A stretch of DNA of 64,000 nucleotides from Pacificoceanicola sp049803835 (GTDB lineage: Bacteria; Pseudomonadota; Alphaproteobacteria; Rhodobacterales; Rhodobacteraceae), in NCBI RefSeq assembly GCF_049803835.1, contig NZ_JBNAGK010000012.1:108215-172214 (forward strand), given 5' to 3'. Position 1 is the first letter of the stretch. Every line of letters begins with the position of its first letter. A program made the translations under genes and the position numbers. Positions 53,472 to 62,025 of this stretch are shown here, piece by piece. Under the pieces are notes generated by a model. That model was not told the origin of the DNA and searched no databases. It saw nothing but the letters and a program-made list of their open reading frames with translations.

Positions 53472-54671
53472 CTATTCGATCAGGAACCGGTGCGACAGCG
53501 GCAGGCTGACCGCCCCCATGACCCGGGCGTCATGACCGACATGGCCCGGACGCACCACCGGCCGCTGGATGCCGGACAAGTCCATGTGATCGAGTTCCAC
53601 GTTCGTCGCCTCGACCAGCGCGGCGCGGACCTGCGGCGGCAACCAGCCGTCGATCATCACCTCCGGCAGGTCCAGCACGCAGACAGCGGAGACGATCGCC
53701 TGCGCCAGCCCCTTGCCGGCTTCGGCGGTCCAGCGGGCAAGAATGTCCTCCGGCACCGCCCAGGCAGCGGGAGGCTCCCAGAGGCTGGCGGTTTCGACAC
53801 CCCGCGTGCGCATCATCCGTTCCAGAACACACAGCGAGGCCCGTTCGATCAGCTGCACCTGCCCGCCCGCGCCGTCCGGCACCGGCATGGAGCCGAGCGC
53901 CCCGGCGTTGCCGCTGCGCCCGGTGTAGAGACGGTTGTTCAGCACCACGCCGCCCCCGGCGAAGTAGCCGAGATAGAAGTAAAGGAAATCGCTGGCCCGG
54001 TCCTCCGCCCCGAAGACAAGTTCGGCACCGCAGGCGGAGGACGCGTCGTTCTGCATGAAGACCGGCAGGCCCAGCCCCTGTTGCAGTTGCTGCGCGATGT
54101 CGAAATCGCGCCAGCCTTCCATCTCGTCCGGTCCGAGCCCGAGCGACGCGGCCCAGTCCCACAACCGGAAGGGCATCGCCACGCCGAGCCCTGCGATGCG
54201 CTCCTTCTGGTCCGCGCTGAGCTGCGCCGCGAACTGGCGGAAGCTGTCCTTGGCGAACTGCACCGTCGCCTCGGGGCGCGGGAAATCATACGTGATCCGC
54301 GCACGCGATATGATCCGGCCGACGAAATCGGTCAGCACGAGGTCCGCGCTGCGGCGGCCGATCTTGAGCCCGCCGAAATAGGCCCCCGACCCGGCAAGCC
54401 GCATCGGCACCGATGGTTGCCCGACCTTGCCCCGCTGCGGCTCGCCCTTGCGCAGGAATCCCTCCTCTTCGAGGCGGCGCATCATCACCGACACGGTTTG
54501 CGCCGACAGACCCGTCGCGCGGGCGATCTCCGCCTTGGCCATGGGACCGTGACGGCGCAGAATCGTGAGCACGAGGCGTTCGTTATGCGCCCGCATACCG
54601 CTCTGGTTCGAGCCCTTAGACAGTATTTCAAACGTATTATCAACGGCTTGCGCCGGTGCGTCGTTCTCCAC
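53472..54671 (-). CDS. frcR: ROK-family transcriptional repressor of the fructose-type operon
   Basis: The 399-residue protein has an N-terminal winged helix (about 25-85: AHNERLVLTILRRHG, MAKAEIARATGLSAQTVSVMM) and a ROK sugar-binding domain (GLGVAMPFRLWD, MQNDASSACGAE, YFAGGGVVLNNRLYTG). The GTG at 54671 has AGGGAGG upstream; an ATG at 54596 is an alternative. It is divergent from frcB, with the 37-bp operator between, so it almost certainly represses both transcripts. Name frcR is by analogy to Sinorhizobium. Confidence 0.87.
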   Translation of the reverse strand: MENDAPAQAVDNTFEILSKGSNQSGMRAHNERLVLTILRRHGPMAKAEIARATGLSAQTVSVMMRRLEEEGFLRKGEPQRGKVGQPSVPMRLAGSGAYFGGLKIGRRSADLVLTDFVGRIISRARITYDFPRPEATVQFAKDSFRQFAAQLSADQKERIAGLGVAMPFRLWDWAASLGLGPDEMEGWRDFDIAQQLQQGLGLPVFMQNDASSACGAELVFGAEDRASDFLYFYLGYFAGGGVVLNNRLYTGRSGNAGALGSMPVPDGAGGQVQLIERASLCVLERMMRTRGVETASLWEPPAAWAVPEDILARWTAEAGKGLAQAIVSAVCVLDLPEVMIDGWLPPQVRAALVEATNVELDHMDLSGIQRPVVRPGHVGHDARVMGAVSLPLSHRFLIE

Positions 54672-54715
54672 AGCGCGTCCTCCCTGCCGACAGGATGACG
54701 CTCGGGCGCCCGATC

Positions 54716-54752
54716 TGTCAATAAATAAATCACGGTTATTTATTTATTGACA
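54716..54752. promoter_or_regulatory. 37-bp inverted-repeat operator between frcR and frcB
   Basis: Perfect 15-bp arms, TGTCAATAAATAAAT at 54716-54730 and its reverse complement at 54738-54752, flank the 7-base spacer CACGGTT. Each arm ends outward in TTGACA, a consensus -35 element for the divergent promoters. Binding of the ROK repressor here would block both -35 boxes. Confidence 0.85.
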
Positions 54753-54855
54753 TGCGGCGCGAATCCCGGTCTTTTAGACAACGGGAGACGCGGCGGGCCG
54801 TTCCCAGGAACCTTTCCGCCGCAGCCTTTCTCACGACCTTAGGGAGGATACATTC

Positions 54856-55890
54856 GTGACCACTTTCAAGAAAACCCTGGCCCTCGGCGCATCCGCACTG
54901 GCCTTTTCCGCCATCGCCGGCGCGGCTTCCGCCGCAAGCCACAGCATCAGCGCCTGCCTGATCACCAAGACGGACACCAACCCGTTCTTCGTGAAGATGC
55001 GCGAAGGCGCGGAAGCCAAGGCCGCTGAACTGGGCATCACGCTCAACAGCTACGCGGGCAAGGTCGACGGCGACAACGAGACCCAGGTTCAGGCCATCGA
55101 GACCTGCATCGCGAACGGCGCGAAGGGCATCCTGCTGACCGCGTCGGACACCTCCGCCATCGTGCCGTCCGTGCAGCAGGCCCGGGACGCCGGCCTTCTG
55201 GTGATCGCGCTCGACACCCCGCTGAACCCGATCGACTCCGCCGACATGACCTTCGCCACCGACAACTTCCTCGCCGGTGAGCTGATCGGCCGGTGGGCCG
55301 CCGCAACGCTCGGCGACGCCGCGGCGGACGCCAAGATCGGCATGCTCGACCTCGCCATTTCCCAGCCGACCGTGGGCGTGCTGCGCGACCAGGGCTTCCT
55401 GACCGGCTTCGGCATCGACGTGAAGGACCCGAGCAAGTGGGGCGACGAGGACGATCCCCGCATCGTCGGCAACGACGTCACCGCCGGCAACGAGGAAGGT
55501 GGCCGCAAGGCGATGGAGAACCTGCTCGCCAAGGACATGGAAATCAACGTCGTCTACACCATCAACGAGCCTGCAGCCGCAGGTGCGTATGAAGCCCTCA
55601 AGGCCATCGGCCGCGAGAACGACGTGCTGATCGTCTCCGTCGATGGCGGTTGCCCCGGCATCCAGAACGTCAAGGACGGCGTGATCGGCGCCACCTCGCA
55701 GCAGTATCCGCTGCTGATGGCCTCCAAAGGCATCGAGGCGATTGCAGCCTGGGCGAAGGACGGCGTGAAGCCCTCCGCCACCGATGGCAAGGACTTCTTC
55801 GACACCGGCGTGGCGCTGGTCACCGACAAGCCCGCCGAGGGCGTCGAGTCGATCGACACCACCGAAGGCACGGACCTGTGCTGGGGGTAA
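54856..55890 (+). CDS. frcB: Sugar (fructose-type) ABC transporter substrate-binding protein
   Basis: The 344-residue lipid-free periplasmic protein starts at a GTG (54856, AGGGAGG upstream) and has a signal peptide ending ASAAS. The mature start HSISACLITKTDTNPFF and the block GAEAKAAELGI agree with FrcB and RbsB-type proteins; DTPLNPIDSADMTFATDN and VSVDGGCPGIQNVKDG line the sugar cleft. It captures fructose (and possibly mannose or ribose) in the periplasm. The gene is followed by a 10-bp hairpin, then frcC. Confidence 0.9.
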   Translation: MTTFKKTLALGASALAFSAIAGAASAASHSISACLITKTDTNPFFVKMREGAEAKAAELGITLNSYAGKVDGDNETQVQAIETCIANGAKGILLTASDTSAIVPSVQQARDAGLLVIALDTPLNPIDSADMTFATDNFLAGELIGRWAAATLGDAAADAKIGMLDLAISQPTVGVLRDQGFLTGFGIDVKDPSKWGDEDDPRIVGNDVTAGNEEGGRKAMENLLAKDMEINVVYTINEPAAAGAYEALKAIGRENDVLIVSVDGGCPGIQNVKDGVIGATSQQYPLLMASKGIEAIAAWAKDGVKPSATDGKDFFDTGVALVTDKPAEGVESIDTTEGTDLCWG

Positions 55891-55963
55891 GTCTCTGACC
55901 AGGGCCGCAGCAGCAGCCCGGCAAACACTCCGCGGGAGCGTTTGAGAGACTTGCCTGCACAGC

Positions 55964-55990
55964 CCCGGGGCGCGGACCCAGCGCCCCGGG
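55964..55990 (+). other. Intercistronic hairpin after frcB
   Basis: A perfect 10-bp stem CCCGGGGCGC / GCGCCCCGGG with the 7-base loop GGACCCA lies in the 272-base gap between frcB and frcC. Without a T-run it is more likely an mRNA-stabilising or attenuating stem than a full terminator, allowing excess FrcB. Confidence 0.75.
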
Positions 55991-56162
55991 ACCCCTACCG
56001 GATTTACAGGCACCGGGCCGGTTTTGCCCAACGCCGCTGTTGACCGGGGACCATCCGACACTTCACACTCCTCCGGAGCGACGGGCCGAGGCCCGCTCGC
56101 CACTTCAGGTATTCCGCGAAGGGGAGTGCGCGGATCCATTTCATGAGACAAGGGAGAGGCTC

Positions 56163-57230
56163 ATGTCCCAGACGGACAATTACGAAGCCGCCGCCAGCGG
56201 GGCCAGCAAGGATGTGGCCAGCTTCGCGGATGACGGCAAGGGGATGCTGGGCAAGATCCAGCACGCCCTCCACGTGAACCCGGCGCTTGTGCCATTGATC
56301 GTGCTGATCAGCGCAATCATCGTTTTCGGCCTGGTTCTGGGATCGAAGTTCTTTTCACCCTTCGCGCTGACGCTGATCCTGCAACAGGTGCAGATCGTCG
56401 GTGTCCTGGCGGCGGCGCAATCGCTGATCATCCTGACCGCGGGCATCGACCTCTCTGTCGGCGCCATCGCGGTTCTCTGTTCTGTGATCATGGGACAGTT
56501 CGCGTTTCGCTACGGCATCCCGCCGGTCTTCTCCGTGATCTGCGGACTTGCGATCGGCACGGCGATCGGGGCGATCAACGGCTTCCTCGTCAGCCGCGTG
56601 AAGCTGCCACCGTTCATCGTGACGCTCGGCATGTGGCAGATCGTGCTGGCCGCGAACTATCTCTACTCCGCCAACGAGACGATCCGGTCGCAGGACATCG
56701 AGGCAGAGGCCGCCTTCCTGCAGTTCCTGGGCTCCAAGGTCACACTTGGGGGGGCAACCTTCACCCTCGGCGTGATCCTGATGATCATCCTCGTCCTCGC
56801 CCTCGCCTATGCGCTGCGCTCCACCGCCTGGGGCCGCCACGTCTATGCCGTCGGCGACGATCCCGAAGCGGCGGAACTCGCCGGTGTGAACGTCACCCGG
56901 ACGCTGATGTCCGTCTACATGCTGGTGGGCTTCATCTGCGGTCTGGCCGGATGGGTGATGATCGGGCGCTACGGCTCCGTCTCGCCCTCCGCCACCACCG
57001 GCGTCATCGGCAACATCCAGGCCATCACCGCCGTGGTGATCGGGGGGATCTCTCTCTTCGGCGGACGCGGCTCGATCCTCGGGGCGTTCTTTGGAGCGCT
57101 GATCGTGGGCGTGTTCGAACTCGGCCTGCGCATGGCCGGCGCCGACCCGCAATGGACGTTCCTCCTCATCGGCACACTCATCATCGCCGCCGTCGCGGTG
57201 GACCAGTGGATCAGGAAGGTCTCGGCATGA
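56163..57230 (+). CDS. frcC: Sugar ABC transporter permease
   Basis: The 355-residue protein has a polar N-terminal stretch (1-40) followed by eight to ten membrane helices of the BPD_transp_2 type (GIDLSVGAIAVL, INGFLVSRVKLPPFIVTLGM in pieces, GGISLFGGRGS, FELGLRMAG). It is the membrane channel of the Frc-type importer. The ATG at 56163 has GGGAGAGG upstream. It is followed by a perfect 10-bp hairpin before frcA. Confidence 0.92.
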   Translation: MSQTDNYEAAASGASKDVASFADDGKGMLGKIQHALHVNPALVPLIVLISAIIVFGLVLGSKFFSPFALTLILQQVQIVGVLAAAQSLIILTAGIDLSVGAIAVLCSVIMGQFAFRYGIPPVFSVICGLAIGTAIGAINGFLVSRVKLPPFIVTLGMWQIVLAANYLYSANETIRSQDIEAEAAFLQFLGSKVTLGGATFTLGVILMIILVLALAYALRSTAWGRHVYAVGDDPEAAELAGVNVTRTLMSVYMLVGFICGLAGWVMIGRYGSVSPSATTGVIGNIQAITAVVIGGISLFGGRGSILGAFFGALIVGVFELGLRMAGADPQWTFLLIGTLIIAAVAVDQWIRKVSA

Positions 57231-57258
57231 TCCGCACGAAACACGTCACATTCTGCAC

Positions 57259-57282
57259 GATTGCCCGGGTTTCCGGGCAATC
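57259..57282 (+). other. Intercistronic hairpin between frcC and frcA
   Basis: A perfect 10-bp stem GATTGCCCGG / CCGGGCAATC with a four-base GTTT loop lies in the 88-base gap. No T-run follows, so it may modulate frcA expression or stability. Confidence 0.75.
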
Positions 57283-57318
57283 GAAGACCGAAACCCGGAC
57301 AGGAAAGGCCGACAGACC

Positions 57319-58098
57319 ATGACCCAGCCCATCCTCAAAGGCCGCGGCCTCGTGAAGCGCTACGGCAAGGTGACCGCCCTCGACCACTGCGACTTCGACC
57401 TGATGCCGGGTGAAATCCTCGCGGTGATCGGCGACAATGGCGCGGGCAAATCCACCCTCATCAAGGCCGTCTCCGGCGCGGTCCAGCCCGATGCGGGCAC
57501 GATCGAACTCGACGGCAAGCCGATCCACTTCCACTCGCCCATCGACGCGCGGGAAGCGGGCATCGAAACGGTCTACCAGACCCTCGCGATGTCGCCGGCC
57601 CTGTCGATCGCCGACAACATGTTCATGGGGCGCGAGATCCGTCAGAAGGGCCTGATGGGCAAGCTGTTCTACAAGCTCGACAAGGCGGAGATGCAGCGCA
57701 TAGCGCGGGAGAAGCTGAACGACCTCGGCCTGATGACCATCCAGAACATCAACCAGGCGGTGGAAACCCTCTCGGGTGGCCAGCGCCAGGGCGTCGCCGT
57801 GGCCCGGGCGGCCGCGTTTGGGTCCAAGGTCATCATCCTCGACGAGCCGACCGCCGCGCTAGGGGTCAAGGAGAGCCGCCGGGTGCTGGAGCTGATCCTC
57901 GACGTCAAATCGCGGGGCATTCCGATCATCCTGATCTCGCACAACATGCCCCACGTTTTCGAAGTGGCGGACCGCATCCATGTTCACCGGCTTGGCCGCA
58001 GACTTTGCGTGATCAATCCAAAGGACTACACCATGTCCGACGCGGTGGCTTTCATGACCGGCGCGAAGGAAGCTCCGGCGGAAATGGCCGCAGCCTGA
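57319..58098 (+). CDS. frcA: Sugar ABC transporter ATPase
   Basis: The 259-residue single-domain ATPase has Walker A GDNGAGKST near residue 37, signature LSGGQRQGVAVAR near 152 and Walker B VIILDEPTAALG. It is a one-cassette ATPase like FrcA rather than the double cassette of RbsA. It ends the operon and is followed by a strong terminator. An frcK-type kinase is not present in the window. Confidence 0.93.
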   Translation: MTQPILKGRGLVKRYGKVTALDHCDFDLMPGEILAVIGDNGAGKSTLIKAVSGAVQPDAGTIELDGKPIHFHSPIDAREAGIETVYQTLAMSPALSIADNMFMGREIRQKGLMGKLFYKLDKAEMQRIAREKLNDLGLMTIQNINQAVETLSGGQRQGVAVARAAAFGSKVIILDEPTAALGVKESRRVLELILDVKSRGIPIILISHNMPHVFEVADRIHVHRLGRRLCVINPKDYTMSDAVAFMTGAKEAPAEMAAA

Positions 58099-58121
58099 GC
58101 CGAGGCAAAGACGGATTGAAA

Positions 58122-58147
58122 GGCGCCCTGCACCGGGCGCCTTTTTT
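58122..58147 (+). terminator. Rho-independent terminator of the frc operon
   Basis: A 7-bp stem GGCGCCC / GGGCGCC with a six-base loop followed by TTTTTT, 24 bases after the frcA stop. Confidence 0.92.
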
Positions 58148-58364
58148 CGTGGCGGGAGGGATTTCGCCGCGCTGCGCGCGTCGACCAACGCGCCCTTCGG
58201 GCGCGTGCGGGGGCGCTGCCCCCGAACCCCCGAGGTATTTCGGGACCAAAGAAGCAGGGGCCGCGGCCAGCAATTCTTCGGACTTCAAACACCTCAGGGG
58301 AGTCCGAAGGACGGGGGCAGCGCCCCCAAGTCAAGATTTTGTCCCGGCAAAATTTTCACCCGGT
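58148..58364. repeat. Array of hairpins between frcA and dctM, including dispersed repeat copy 4
   Basis: This 217-base non-coding gap contains the stems ACGCGCCC-TTC-GGGCGCGT (58188-58206), the dispersed repeat GGGGGCGCTGCCCCC plus CCGAGGTATTTCGGGACCAA (58209-58256), TTCGGACT / AGTCCGAA (58277-58284 with 58301-58308), GGGGGC-AGC-GCCCCC (58313-58327) and ATTTTG-TCCCGG-CAAAAT (58336-58353). The last two may terminate the dctPQM transcript arriving from the right. Confidence 0.75.
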
Positions 58365-59765
58365 TCAGGCCATCGACGGCAGCCACAGGACAATCGACGG
58401 GAAGGCCACCAGCAGCGCAATCGTCACCGCATCGGCGACGAAGAACGGCATCACGCCTCGGAAGACATCCTGCACCGAAAGCTCGGGGCGCACGCCCGCC
58501 ACGACGAAGCAGTTCAGGCCGATCGGCGGCGTGATCAGGCAGAACTCCGCCATCTTCACCACCAGGATCCCGAACCAGATCGCGCACATAGGTCCCGACA
58601 TGCCGAAAGCACTGTCCTCCGCCGCGACCATCGCGCCGCCGTTGAGTGCCATGACCGCCGGATAGACCACCGGCAAGGTCAGCAGCAGCATGCCGATGGC
58701 GTCCATGAACATGCCCAGCACCGCATAGGCCAGCAGAATGCAGATCAGGATCGTCATCGGGTGATAGTGCAGCGAGGTGATCCAGTCGGCGAAGGCGCTC
58801 GGCAGATCGGCGAAGCCGAGAAAGCGGACGTAGATCAGCACCCCCCAGATGATCGAGAAGATCATGATCGAGAGCTTGGCCGTCTCCACCAGCGCGTCCT
58901 TGAGTTCCGGCAGGCGCATGCCCCGGACCAGCGCCATGAGGAACACGATGAAGGCGCCGATCGCGCCGCCCTCGGTCGGCGTGCCCCAGGCGTCGCCGCC
59001 GAACGGGTTGTAGACGAAGAAGATGATGATGACGATCACCGCGACGATGGGCAGCGCCGGCGGCAGGCTGGCAAACCGTTGTCTCCAGGTGAAGCCGGTC
59101 ACCGGCGGGCCGAAGGTCTTGAGCGTCAGGGCAAGCCCGATGATCAGCCCGGCATAGACGATGGCCGAGAACACACCGGGCAGGAACCCGGCCAGCAGCA
59201 GCTTGCCCACGTCCTGCTCGACGATGATGGCGTAGATCACCAGGATGGCGGAGGGCGGGATCAGCGAGGCCAGCGTGCCCGCCGCCGCCACCACGCCCGC
59301 CGCAAAGCGCTTGTCGTAGCCGACCTTGAGCATCTCCGGGATGGCGATGCGGGCGAAGACCGCTGCCGTGGCCACCGAGGCGCCCGACACAGCGGCAAAG
59401 CCCGCCGTGGCGAAGACCGTCGACACCGCGAGCCCCCCCGGCACCCAGGCGAACCAGCGCTTGGCTGCCTCGAACAGCGCCCGCGTCAGCCCGGCGTAAT
59501 AGGCGAGGTAGCCGATCAGGATAAAGGTCGGAATGAGCGAGAGCGCCTGCGAGGCGACCTTGCCGTGCGGCACCTGCCCCGCGATCTTGACGCTGATCTC
59601 CAGCGCCTTGCCGAAACGCGCCGGGTCATAGCCGAACTGGTCCCAGCGCAGCCAGATCAGCCCGATCAGCCCCGCCAGCGCCGCCGCAAAGGCCACGCGC
59701 ATCCCCAGCACGACCAGAATGAACATGCCGCCGGTCACCCAGAGGCCGATTTCGATGGAATCCAT
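58365..59765 (-). CDS. dctM: TRAP transporter large permease (DctM family)
   Basis: The 466-residue membrane protein has about 12 helices and DctM-like blocks: GMRVAFAAALAGLIG, TPTEGGAIGAF, FMDAIGMLLLTLPVVYP, ITPPIGLNCFVVAG. It is the transport channel of a tripartite ATP-independent importer for an organic acid. It follows dctQ by 20 bases. Its substrate is unknown. Confidence 0.92.
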   Translation of the reverse strand: MDSIEIGLWVTGGMFILVVLGMRVAFAAALAGLIGLIWLRWDQFGYDPARFGKALEISVKIAGQVPHGKVASQALSLIPTFILIGYLAYYAGLTRALFEAAKRWFAWVPGGLAVSTVFATAGFAAVSGASVATAAVFARIAIPEMLKVGYDKRFAAGVVAAAGTLASLIPPSAILVIYAIIVEQDVGKLLLAGFLPGVFSAIVYAGLIIGLALTLKTFGPPVTGFTWRQRFASLPPALPIVAVIVIIIFFVYNPFGGDAWGTPTEGGAIGAFIVFLMALVRGMRLPELKDALVETAKLSIMIFSIIWGVLIYVRFLGFADLPSAFADWITSLHYHPMTILICILLAYAVLGMFMDAIGMLLLTLPVVYPAVMALNGGAMVAAEDSAFGMSGPMCAIWFGILVVKMAEFCLITPPIGLNCFVVAGVRPELSVQDVFRGVMPFFVADAVTIALLVAFPSIVLWLPSMA

Positions 59766-59785
59766 GTCCCTGCCCCCTCAGACCG

Positions 59786-60415
59786 TCAATCGCGGCCCTG
59801 AATGTGTTCGGCTTCCGCCGCCGCCTGCTCGGCCACCGTCTGCACCAGCGGCACCGCCACCGGGCGTTCCTCCCCGCGCAGGAAGGCCACGCCGTATCCC
59901 CAGAGCTGCAGGACAAGCCGGACGCACATCACCGAGAACGCCACCGGCACCACCAGCTTGGCGGGCCAGATGGGCAGGCCGATGTCGATGGAGCTGTCAC
60001 GGCTCCAGTTCGGCTTGGCAAAGTCGAAGCTGCGGTCGAAGTGCGACCAGCTGCCCCAGACCAGCAGCACCATCAGCACAAGCACCGCCAGCGTCGTCAG
60101 GAACTCCGCCAGCCACAGTGGCCGCCCCTTCAGCGCCCCCACCACGATGTCCATGCGGATATGGCCGCCCTCGCGCTGAACGTAGGAAATGCCGAAGATG
60201 GCGATCAGCGGCATCGCCGCTTCGATCCAGTCGACGTAGCCGCGCAGGGGTTCGTTGAACCCGTTGCGCCCCACCACGGACACCACCGCGAGGCACATCA
60301 GCGCGAAGGCCCCGATCCCCGACAAGAGCCCCATGCTCCACTCGATCCTGAGCAATCCCCGGTCGAGGCGCGACAGCAAGCTGCCGTCCTCCAGAACAGA
60401 TGCCGACCCGGCCAT
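59786..60415 (-). CDS. dctQ: TRAP transporter small permease (DctQ family)
   Basis: The 209-residue protein has four membrane helices and the conserved block NEPLRGYVDWIEAAMPLIAIFG, with YVQREGGHIRMD in the loop between helices, as in DctQ proteins. It pairs with dctM. The C terminus is long and acidic-Ala rich. It lies 99 bases after dctP. Confidence 0.88.
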   Translation of the reverse strand: MAGSASVLEDGSLLSRLDRGLLRIEWSMGLLSGIGAFALMCLAVVSVVGRNGFNEPLRGYVDWIEAAMPLIAIFGISYVQREGGHIRMDIVVGALKGRPLWLAEFLTTLAVLVLMVLLVWGSWSHFDRSFDFAKPNWSRDSSIDIGLPIWPAKLVVPVAFSVMCVRLVLQLWGYGVAFLRGEERPVAVPLVQTVAEQAAAEAEHIQGRD

Positions 60416-60514
60416 ATCCCCTCCGTCCCCCTGTGCGGGGCTTCTGACTCATGATGAAAATGATGAGACCCCCGGCAGCCGTTGCCACCGGGGGCCAATC
60501 CGCAAGGCGCGCCG

Positions 60515-61528
60515 TCAGTTCGACGCGCGGGCGTCCTTCAGCGTCGACTTGACGAGATCAAGGAGTTCCTGTGCCGGAAGGCCCTGTGCACTCATGTCCG
60601 CAATCCAGGCATCCTGGATCGGCTTGCCGCCAACTTCTTCGAACTTCGCCAGCTCTTCGTCGGAAATCATGACCTTGGTGACGTTTTTCTCCGCCAGAAC
60701 CTCGTCCCACTGCTTGAGCAGCGTGCCGTAGTTGTCGATGTAGTAGGCGATCGCCTCCTCGACGGAGCTGTCCAGAGCCTCGCGCTCGGCGTCGGTCAGC
60801 GCCTCGTAGGCGTCGATGTTGACCACCACCGGGCAGTTCACCGTGCCGGGGTTGAGGTTCGCCGTCCACCAGTCCGCCTCGTTGATGGTGCCGAACGACA
60901 GGTGTGCGTGCTGGGCGAAGGCCACCGTATCCACGACGCCGGATTCCATCGCCTGGTATGCCTCGGAGGAGGTCACGGAGGTCGGCACACCGCCCACCGC
61001 CTCGAAGGCCTGCCCGATGCCGCCGGTGGCGCGCACCCGCATGCCGTCGAATTTGTCGAGCGTGTCGCGCGGCTCGCCGGTGCCGACGAGGTTGTACTGC
61101 GGCATGGGCGAGGTCATCAGCATCTTGGCGTTCCACTGCGCCATTTCCTCGGTGACCGCCGGATGCGCATAGACCGCGTTGGACACCGCGACCTCTTCCT
61201 TGAGGGTGTTCACACCAAGGAACGGCAGCTCCAGCACGGTGATCGCCCGGTTCTTGTCCGGGTGATAACCCGCGCAGAACTGCGCCATCTCGAAGGCACC
61301 GATGGAGATGCCGTCGAGGTTCTCGGTGTTCTTCGACAGCCCGCCATAGGAGATGTTCATGGTGAATTCGCCATTGGTCTTTTCCGCGACCAGGTCGGCG
61401 AGCTTGTGGATGTGCTCCGTGAACGCCCGGCGCGATCCCCAGACCGATACGTTCCACTCGGTCGCGGCGGCTTCGGATGCAAAGCTCAGCGCCAGCGCGG
61501 TGCACAGCAGTTTTCCGGTGATGGTCAT
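60515..61528 (-). CDS. dctP: TRAP transporter substrate-binding protein (DctP family)
   Basis: The 337-residue periplasmic protein has a signal peptide (MTITGKLLCTALALSFASEAAA) and DctP features: HKLADLVAEKTNGEFTMN, LDKFDGMRVRATGG with the substrate-carboxylate Arg, and SSEAYQAMESGVVD. It captures an organic acid or related anion. The divergent spacer upstream contains a palindrome that may be its operator. Confidence 0.9.
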   Translation of the reverse strand: MTITGKLLCTALALSFASEAAATEWNVSVWGSRRAFTEHIHKLADLVAEKTNGEFTMNISYGGLSKNTENLDGISIGAFEMAQFCAGYHPDKNRAITVLELPFLGVNTLKEEVAVSNAVYAHPAVTEEMAQWNAKMLMTSPMPQYNLVGTGEPRDTLDKFDGMRVRATGGIGQAFEAVGGVPTSVTSSEAYQAMESGVVDTVAFAQHAHLSFGTINEADWWTANLNPGTVNCPVVVNIDAYEALTDAEREALDSSVEEAIAYYIDNYGTLLKQWDEVLAEKNVTKVMISDEELAKFEEVGGKPIQDAWIADMSAQGLPAQELLDLVKSTLKDARASN

Positions 61529-62025
61529 GTAGATAGTTCCTCCCGTTTTGATCTTGATGGTGGTTATCCACCTTGGAAGGTGAGCCTAAGGCCTGAGCCG
61601 ACAGGTGCAAGCCTTTTGGGCCATCGGGATGCGGCGCGGCGGCGGGACGTGCGCATTCGGCAAGAGGGATTCGCGCGACACAAGCCTGCGGGCCGCGAAA
61701 ACGGTATACCGTGGCACACCGGAACGATTTGTCGCAGCGGCGCAGGTGAAGCTGTCACGAGGCTGACACCACTTGCCCGCCGGACAGTCACGATTTCGTT
61801 AGCGTATTACAAGGCTTGATTAACAGGCGGTTAGCCTGCGTACAGCAAAAAACTTTACATATTTCCGACCGTTTGGAAAACGGATTTACAAATTCCTTCT
61901 TACTTTTTCGGCACTTATTTATTTGTTTTCACGCCGTGATATAGTGCGACCAAGATGAGACGCTGCGTAAACATTGCGCACGGGATCACGCCAGGATCGG
62001 CACAATCGGAATGGGAGGACCCGCC
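61529..62025. promoter_or_regulatory. 497-base divergent intergenic region between dctP and acs
   Basis: There is no gene here. It contains the 12-bp palindrome ACGGTATACCGT at 61701-61712, typical of GntR-type operators and positioned for dctP control, and a hairpin CCGTTT-GGA-AAACGG at 61869-61883. The half nearer acs is AT-rich, with a TATAGT -10-like element at 61940-61945, and GGGAGG lies upstream of the acs start. Confidence 0.55.
61701..61712. promoter_or_regulatory. Candidate GntR-type operator of the TRAP operon
   Basis: The perfect palindrome ACGGTATACCGT lies about 175 bases upstream of dctP. GGTATACC-like cores are typical of GntR/FadR-subfamily repressors of TRAP operons. No regulator gene is adjacent, so the assignment is tentative. 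Confidence 0.4.
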
